From contig JAPSLC010000049.1 in assembly GCA_031181345.1 (NCBI GenBank), forward strand, positions 1-36,336: DNA of 36,336 nucleotides, in the 5' to 3' direction. The notes under the pieces are model-generated. The model was not told where the DNA came from. It made no database searches and worked only from the letters and a program-made list of their open reading frames with translations. This stretch comes from Cupriavidus sp. (GTDB lineage Bacteria > Pseudomonadota > Gammaproteobacteria > Burkholderiales > Burkholderiaceae). Positions 31,679-36,336 of the stretch are shown here, in pieces (position 1 is the stretch's first letter; the number at the start of each line of letters is the position of its first letter). The translations under genes and the position numbers were made by a program.

Positions 31679-33064
31679 TTGGAACGGGATGCGGCGACCG
31701 GCGGCACCGCGCGTGCCACGGTGCTGCTGACCGGCGCCAGCGGGTTCATCGGCGCCGCAATTGCCGCGGCGCTGGCACGGGCCGGCTGCCGGGTCCTCTG
31801 CGGCGTGCGCGATCCGGACAAGGCCGCGCGCGACCTGGGCGCATGCGAATTCCGTGCCGTCGATTTCGCCGCGCTGACCGACGCGCAGGCATGGCTGCCG
31901 CTGCTCGACGGCGTCGACGTGGTCGTCAATGCGGTCGGCATCTTCGCCGAGCGCGGCACGCAGACCTTCGAGCTGCTGCATCGGCGCGGGCCGATCGCGC
32001 TGTTCACCGCCTGCGCGCAAGCGAACGTGCGCGCGGTGATCCAGATCTCGGCGTTGGGCGCGGACGAGCACGCCACCACGCCCTATCACCTGAGCAAGAA
32101 GGCCGCGGACGATTACCTCGTCGGCCTTGGCCTGCCCGCGGCGATCCTGCAGCCGTCGCTGGTCTACGGGCCGGGCGGGGTCAGCGCGCGGATGTTCGGC
32201 ACGCTGGCGACGATGCCGCTGCTGCTGTTGCCCGAGGGCGGCAGGCAGCGCGTGCAGCCGGTCCATCTGGACGATGTGGTGGCGGCGATCGTGCGGCTGG
32301 CGACGACGGCCTCAGGCACTGTCGGCACTGTCGGCGGCGGTCCGGCAGTGCGGCAGGATTGGCCGCAAGGTCGCATCCCGGTGGTCGGCCCGACGGCCCT
32401 GGGCCTGCGCGACTACCTCGCCGAGCTGCGGCACACCCTAGGTCAACCCGGCGCGCTGCGCGTGCTGCCAGTGCCCGCGGCGCTGGTCCGCGCCGGCCTG
32501 CCGCTGATGACGCGGCTGGCGCCCGGGCTGCCGCTGAACCAGGACGCGCTGGCAATGCTCGCACGCGGCAATACCGGCGACCCTGCGCCAATGCAACGGC
32601 TGCTGGGCCGGCCGCCGCGCGCTGTCGAGGCGTTCGTGCCTCCACGCTGGCGCGCGGCCGCGCGCACGCAGGCCGTGCTCGGCTGGCAGTTGCCGATCTT
32701 GCGCACCGCCGTCGCGCTGGTCTGGATCATCACCGGCATCGTTTCGCTGGGGCTCTATCCGGTCCAGGACAGCTATGCCTTGCTGGCACGCGCCGGCGTG
32801 CCGGAAGCGCTGCGGCCGTTGGCGCTGTACGGCGCGGCCGGGCTCGACCTGCTGTTCGGGCTGATGTGCTTCGCTCCCGCGCGTTGGCGCTTTCCCTGGA
32901 TCTGGGCCGCGCAGGCCGCGCTGATCCTGGGCTACACCGTGATCATCAGCGTGCGGCTGCCCGAATTCTGGCTGCATCCCTACGGTCCCCTGACCAAGAA
33001 CCTGCCCATGCTGGCCGTGCTGTGGCTGCTGGGTACGCTGGAGCGCAAGCGATGGACTACATGA
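31679..33064 (+). CDS. SDR/NAD(P)-binding oxidoreductase fused to DoxX-like membrane domain
   Basis: About 461 residues. The N-terminal part is an atypical SDR/NmrA-like nucleotide-binding domain: VLLTGASGFIGAAIAAALAR, then VVNAVGIFAERG, ISALGADEHATTPYHLSKK and QPSLVYGPGG. The C-terminal ~130 residues are a DoxX-like membrane domain with four segments (LVWIITGIVSLGLYPVQDSY, LYGAAGLDLLFGLMCFA, AALILGYTVIISVRLPEFW, LPMLAVLWLLG). No in-frame ATG exists; TTG at 31679 or GTG at 31721 could be the start, neither with a good ribosome binding site. It overlaps the DUF2269 gene by 13 bp. The substrate is unknown. Confidence 0.82.
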   Translation: MERDAATGGTARATVLLTGASGFIGAAIAAALARAGCRVLCGVRDPDKAARDLGACEFRAVDFAALTDAQAWLPLLDGVDVVVNAVGIFAERGTQTFELLHRRGPIALFTACAQANVRAVIQISALGADEHATTPYHLSKKAADDYLVGLGLPAAILQPSLVYGPGGVSARMFGTLATMPLLLLPEGGRQRVQPVHLDDVVAAIVRLATTASGTVGTVGGGPAVRQDWPQGRIPVVGPTALGLRDYLAELRHTLGQPGALRVLPVPAALVRAGLPLMTRLAPGLPLNQDALAMLARGNTGDPAPMQRLLGRPPRAVEAFVPPRWRAAARTQAVLGWQLPILRTAVALVWIITGIVSLGLYPVQDSYALLARAGVPEALRPLALYGAAGLDLLFGLMCFAPARWRFPWIWAAQAALILGYTVIISVRLPEFWLHPYGPLTKNLPMLAVLWLLGTLERKRWTT

Positions 33065-33525
33065 TCGTCAAATGGATCCACGTGGTCGGCAGCACGCTGC
33101 TGTTCGGCACCGGCGTGGGCAGCGCGTTCTATCTGCTGGCCGCCACGCTGACGCGCGACAGCCGCGCCGTCGCGATGACTTCCCGACACGTGGTGATCGC
33201 CGACTGGCTGTTCACGACCAGCACGGCGATCCTGCAGCCGGTGACGGGCTACATGCTGATGCGCATCGCCAATTTTTCGTGGGAGCTGGCGTGGCTGCGC
33301 GTGTCGATCCTGCTCTATGTGGTCGCCATCGCGTGCTGGCTGCCGGTGGTCTGGCTGCAGATGCGGATGCGCACCGTGTCGGCCGCCGCGGCCGGCGCGC
33401 AGACGCCGCTGCCGCCGGCCTACTGGCGGTACTTCCGCTGGTGGTTCGCGCTGGGCGTGCCGGCGCTGTTCAGCTTCCTGGCGATCTTCTATCTGATGAT
33501 CGCCAAGCCGGCCACGCTGTTCTGA
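33052..33525 (+). CDS. DUF2269 family integral membrane protein
   Basis: A 157-residue membrane protein with about four segments (WIHVVGSTLLFGTGVGSAFY, VIADWLFTTSTAILQPVTGY, ILLYVVAIACWLPVVWLQM, FALGVPALFSFLAIFYLMI). It fits the DUF2269 pattern, including the conserved early His and the GTGxGSAF segment. The start at 33052 has GGAG 8 bp before it and lies 13 bp inside the SDR/DoxX-like gene, so translation is coupled. Function is unknown; the shared transcript suggests that both act together at the membrane. Confidence 0.85.
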   Translation: MDYMIVKWIHVVGSTLLFGTGVGSAFYLLAATLTRDSRAVAMTSRHVVIADWLFTTSTAILQPVTGYMLMRIANFSWELAWLRVSILLYVVAIACWLPVVWLQMRMRTVSAAAAGAQTPLPPAYWRYFRWWFALGVPALFSFLAIFYLMIAKPATLF

Positions 33526-33562
33526 GCGCGCGCCGGCACGGGCATCGGCTCTTTCACAGGTA

Positions 33563-33958
33563 TCAGCGCGCGCCGCTCTCGCGCGGATCGGTGCTGGGTT
33601 CGCGTGCCTGGTCGATCGCGGCACCGCCGCTGCCCTTGCGCTCGCGGCCCTTCAGCGGCGCCACCGGGGGCGAGGGGGCGGCACCCGAGGCCTGGGTACG
33701 TGGCGACGGCTGATCCTTGCCGCCGGGCGCACTGGGAAGCGGATCGCCCAGCTTGCCCAGTCCCCCCGGATTCGAACGGATGGCTTCGCCCTCGCGGGTC
33801 GACGGCTGCGTCACGGCCTTGGGCTGGCGGGACATCTGGCTGCCGCTGCCGCGTTCGGATTCGGTCGGCACATTGGCCGGTTGCGCCGCGGCAGTGGTCG
33901 CCCATGCCATGCCGAGCGCCAGCAATGCCGTGTACAGCCCATTTCGATGGATCAGCAT
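33563..33958 (-). CDS. Small secreted protein, unrecognised
   Basis: A 131-residue protein with a signal peptide (LYTALLALGMAWATTAAAQ, cleavage near residue 26) followed by a low-complexity, Gly/Ser/Pro/Lys-rich, probably disordered mature part. The start at 33958 is preceded by AGGAGAGACATC. No domain is recognised. It is on the same strand as the OpgD-like gene, 81 bp downstream of it, and may be co-transcribed. Coding status is supported by the ribosome binding site and signal peptide only. Confidence 0.62.
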   Translation of the reverse strand: MLIHRNGLYTALLALGMAWATTAAAQPANVPTESERGSGSQMSRQPKAVTQPSTREGEAIRSNPGGLGKLGDPLPSAPGGKDQPSPRTQASGAAPSPPVAPLKGRERKGSGGAAIDQAREPSTDPRESGAR

Positions 33959-34039
33959 GATGTCTCTCCTGAACGAGGATGTCGACATCGACAAGCACAA
34001 GGCGGGCCAAGGAAGGCCCCTCACCCCAAAGCGCGCGGA

Positions 34040-35656
34040 TCAGGCGTTCGTGCGGAACGGGTGGTACTGATACAGCCACGTCTCCGACAGCGGCTTGCCG
34101 TTCAGGCGCAGGAACAGCCGCATGTCGACCGGCTCGTCGCCGTCGACGGTCAGGTCGAACTGCGCGCGCCAGTGGCCCGGCACACCGTTGGGCACGGCCT
34201 CGGTGAAGATGTACGAGAACTTGCCGCGCGAGGCCCACAGCACCGCCTCGGGCTTGGTGCCGAACGGCAGGCCTTCGAGCGGCGCGCCCTTGAACTCGAC
34301 CATGAACTTGCGCACGCCCGGCGGGCGCGGCTGGCCGGGCTGGCCGCCGTTGCCCATGCGCGTGGCCACGCAGCGGGCCAGCGGCGTGGGGTAGGGCTCG
34401 TCGGCCAGCCAGTGCAGGCGGTAGCGCAGGCGATAGGCGCTGCCGGCCTTGGCCGGCACCTTCGGCACCCACATCGCGACGATATTGTCGTGAATCTCGT
34501 CGTCGGTCGGGATCTCGATCAGCTGCACGGTGCCGGCGCCCCAGCCTTCGCGCGGCTCGACCCACAGGCTGGGCCGGCGCTCGTAGAAGACGCCGTCCTG
34601 GTAGTGGTCGAAATTGCGGTCGCGCTGCAGCAGGCCGAAGCCGCGCGGGTTGTCGTCGCCGAAGGCGGACGCGACGGTGCGCGGCGGGTTGTTCAGCGGG
34701 CGCCAGATGCGCTCGCCCGCGCCGGTCCACATCGCCAGCCCGTCGGAGTCGTGCACCTCGGGCCGCCAGTCGACGCCGGTGCGCTTGACCGACTCCGAGT
34801 ACCAGAACATCGAGGTCAGCGGCGCCAGGCCGAGGCGGCCGACGTCCTTGCGCAGGAACAGCGCGCAATCGACGTCCATCACCACCCCCTTGGCGCGCTG
34901 CATCGTGAAGCGGTAGGCGCCGGTGACGCTGGGGCCGTCCAGCAGCGCGTGCACGGTGACGGTATCGCTGCCGTCGCGCGGCGCCTCGAAGTAGAAGTGG
35001 GTGAAGGACGGAAATTCCTCGGGCTTGTCGGGCTGGGCGACATCGACGGCGATGCCGCGCGCCGACAGGCCGTACTGGTAGAGCTCGCCGATCGCGCGGA
35101 AGTACGAGGCGCCGAGGAAGGCGACCCAGTCGTTCTTGCGCCAGTCGAGCTTCTTCTGGTCGCCCAGCCGGCTCTCCTGGAAGCGGAAGCCCGCGAAACC
35201 GCTGCCGCGCGGCAGCTTGCGCGCTGGGCTGTTGGCCGGCATGTCGAAATACGACTCGTCGTAGACGATCTCGCGCGCGGTGCCGGCATTGGCGCCGCCC
35301 GCGCCGCCGTTTTCCACCAGATGCATCCGTACCGGCACGCGGAAGAAGGTGCCCAGGTGGAAGAAGGTCACCGGGAACTGGCCCGGCCCGCCGGCAAACA
35401 GCGCATCGTCGGTGCGATAGCGGATCTTGCCGTGTTCCTCGTAATCGATTTTGGCCAGGATGTCGGCCGGCGGCGAGGGCGGCGCCACGTACGGCCGGCT
35501 TGCCATGGTGCGGGCCAGTTCGACCAGGCCCTCGTGGGTGAAGGGTTGGCCCTTGGCCAGTTTGATGCGGCCAGCGGCCAGCGCGGAAGCGGGGATGCCC
35601 AGTGCGGCGAGCGCAGCAGTGGCGGCGGCGGAGACCAGCACGGTCCGTCGGTTCAT
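34040..35656 (-). CDS. Periplasmic glucan biosynthesis protein, OpgD/MdoD type, Tat-exported
   Basis: A 538-residue protein of the MdoG/OpgD family that acts in the periplasm on osmoregulated periplasmic glucans. The N-terminus MNRRTVLVSAAATAALAAL carries a twin-arginine signal, which distinguishes OpgD from the Sec-exported OpgG. Family segments are GFAGFRFQ, DWVAFLGASYFRAIGELYQYGLSARG split by length, FYFEAP, FWYSESV, WRPEVHDSDGL, WVEPREGWGAG and VAMWVPK. The start may instead be the ATG at 35665, three codons upstream; neither has a strong ribosome binding site. No opgG/opgH neighbours lie in the window. Recent work treats OpgD homologues as glucanases, so the exact reaction is left open. 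Confidence 0.9.
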   Translation of the reverse strand: MNRRTVLVSAAATAALAALGIPASALAAGRIKLAKGQPFTHEGLVELARTMASRPYVAPPSPPADILAKIDYEEHGKIRYRTDDALFAGGPGQFPVTFFHLGTFFRVPVRMHLVENGGAGGANAGTAREIVYDESYFDMPANSPARKLPRGSGFAGFRFQESRLGDQKKLDWRKNDWVAFLGASYFRAIGELYQYGLSARGIAVDVAQPDKPEEFPSFTHFYFEAPRDGSDTVTVHALLDGPSVTGAYRFTMQRAKGVVMDVDCALFLRKDVGRLGLAPLTSMFWYSESVKRTGVDWRPEVHDSDGLAMWTGAGERIWRPLNNPPRTVASAFGDDNPRGFGLLQRDRNFDHYQDGVFYERRPSLWVEPREGWGAGTVQLIEIPTDDEIHDNIVAMWVPKVPAKAGSAYRLRYRLHWLADEPYPTPLARCVATRMGNGGQPGQPRPPGVRKFMVEFKGAPLEGLPFGTKPEAVLWASRGKFSYIFTEAVPNGVPGHWRAQFDLTVDGDEPVDMRLFLRLNGKPLSETWLYQYHPFRTNA

Positions 35657-35852
35657 TTTCGGCATGCGGTGAATCGGCGTCTGGCGCCTTCGATGAAGTT
35701 GCAGAAAAGACGCCCGCTCGCGCAAAAAGTTCGACGGCTCTGTGGGAAGCCGGACGCTGCGGGCACGACAGAACGCAGCATGGTACCGCATGGTCCAGGC
35801 GCAGCCGCCACTTGCCGGCCCCCTCCGTGGGTAGCCCGCACGCAAATAGAGG

Positions 35853-35880
35853 TTGTGATTCCGCTTTTGTGAAATATAGT
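35853..35880 (+). promoter_or_regulatory. Candidate promoter of the ketopantoate-reductase family gene
   Basis: TTGTGA (35853-35858), a 16-bp spacer and TATAGT (35875-35880), followed by an AT-rich TGTGATATATCA (35882-35893) that could be a regulator site. It lies about 52 bp before the ATG. Confidence 0.5.
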
Positions 35881-35932
35881 ATGTGATATATCAAAAGAGC
35901 AGATTACCAATCAAAAGCGGGAGACAGCCATC

Positions 35933-36336
35933 ATGAAGGTGTGTATCTACGGTGCCGGCGCCATCGGCGGCTATATCGGCGCACAACTGGCCGGGGCGGG
36001 CGTCGACGTCAGCTTCGTCGCGCGCGGGCCGCATTTGGCGGCGATGCAGGCGAACGGCGTCAAGCTGCTGATCGACGGCGAGGAGCGGGTGCAAAAGGTG
36101 CGCTGCACGTCCGATCCGCGCGAACTAGGGCAGCAGGACTATGTGTTCATCACGCTCAAGGCGCATTCGGTGCCCGGCGTGGTCGACCTGATGCAGCCAC
36201 TGCTGGGGGCGGACACGGCGATCGTCACCGGCGTCAACGGCATTCCCTATTGGTACTTCTATCGGCACGGCGGCGAACTCGCCGGCACCACGCTGCAGAG
36301 TGTCGATCCCGGCGGCAGGCAATGGAGCGGATTCGG
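35933..36336 (+). CDS. 2-dehydropantoate 2-reductase family protein, N-terminal part
   Basis: The first 134 residues of a ketopantoate-reductase (ApbA/PanE) family oxidoreductase, cut by the window end. MKVCIYGAGAIGGYIGAQLA holds the NADPH-binding GxGxxG (Gly7, Gly9, Gly12). FVARGPHLAAMQANG, a second-strand arginine for the phosphate of NADPH, and FITLKAHSVPGVV, with the conserved Lys, follow. The start has GGGAGA 9 bp before it. Burkholderiales carry several paralogues, many in catabolic operons rather than pantothenate synthesis, so the symbol panE is withheld. Confidence 0.88.
   Translation, partial: MKVCIYGAGAIGGYIGAQLAGAGVDVSFVARGPHLAAMQANGVKLLIDGEERVQKVRCTSDPRELGQQDYVFITLKAHSVPGVVDLMQPLLGADTAIVTGVNGIPYWYFYRHGGELAGTTLQSVDPGGRQWSGF

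Noticed and set aside
35882..35893. Palindromic operator at TGTGATATATCA
   Set aside because: It is AT-rich and only partly symmetric, so it is mentioned with the promoter but not claimed as a separate site.
33489..35894. An 801-codon open frame on the minus strand
   Set aside because: It is another frame of the same strand as the OpgD-like gene and overlaps it fully. Its translation is Arg-rich low-complexity sequence.

Overview
This is a high-GC window (clearly above 60%) with the gene content of a Burkholderiales beta-proteobacterium, most likely Cupriavidus or a close relative. The evidence for that is a Gram-negative trimeric porin, a Bug-type tripartite tricarboxylate binding protein beside a CaiB-type CoA-transferase, and a complete taurine dissimilation locus with a TauE sulfite exporter. 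The genus is an inference from gene content. No rRNA, tRNA, CRISPR array or transposase was found.

Layout. 1-9130: the start of a porin (cut by the window edge), an M48 metalloprotease lipoprotein, an operon-like set (LysR regulator, CoA-transferase, Bug binding protein, enoyl-CoA hydratase), a protein-L-isoaspartate methyltransferase/erythromycin-esterase-like pair, and an unrecognised 145-residue protein followed by a 153-bp tandem array of palindromic repeats. 9131-10699: a tannase/feruloyl-esterase family lipoprotein. 10957-28341: the taurine region. 28414-36336: an IclR regulator, NADP-type glutamate dehydrogenase, a small membrane protein, an SDR/DoxX-like fusion overlapping a DUF2269 protein, a small secreted protein, a Tat-exported OpgD-like glucan protein, and the start of a ketopantoate-reductase family gene.

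Taurine system. TauABC imports taurine. TauXY (FAD dehydrogenase plus a SnoaL-like small subunit) deaminates it to sulfoacetaldehyde. Xsc splits this with phosphate into acetyl phosphate and sulfite. Pta makes acetyl-CoA, and TauE exports sulfite. An APC permease lies between xsc and tauX, and a MocR regulator (TauR-like) sits downstream of tauY. Glutamate dehydrogenase just beyond tauC could re-assimilate the ammonium released.

Two things stand out. First, a CobS-like AAA+ ATPase and a CobT-like VWA protein, with no CobN and no cobalamin gene nearby, are divergent from xsc. Their shared control region has the same architecture as the pta/tauABC divergent region: back-to-back promoters with 17-bp spacers, -35 boxes 25-26 bp apart, and the same CCGTTTTC-type motif. 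This suggests that the CobST-like pair belongs to the taurine regulon, possibly as a chaperone or activase. Second, the roughly 340-nt predicted leader of tauABC contains an 11-codon reading frame with a strong ribosome binding site, followed by hairpins and a segment that could pair with the tauA Shine-Dalgarno sequence. A hipBA toxin-antitoxin pair with its own repeat array interrupts the taurine region.
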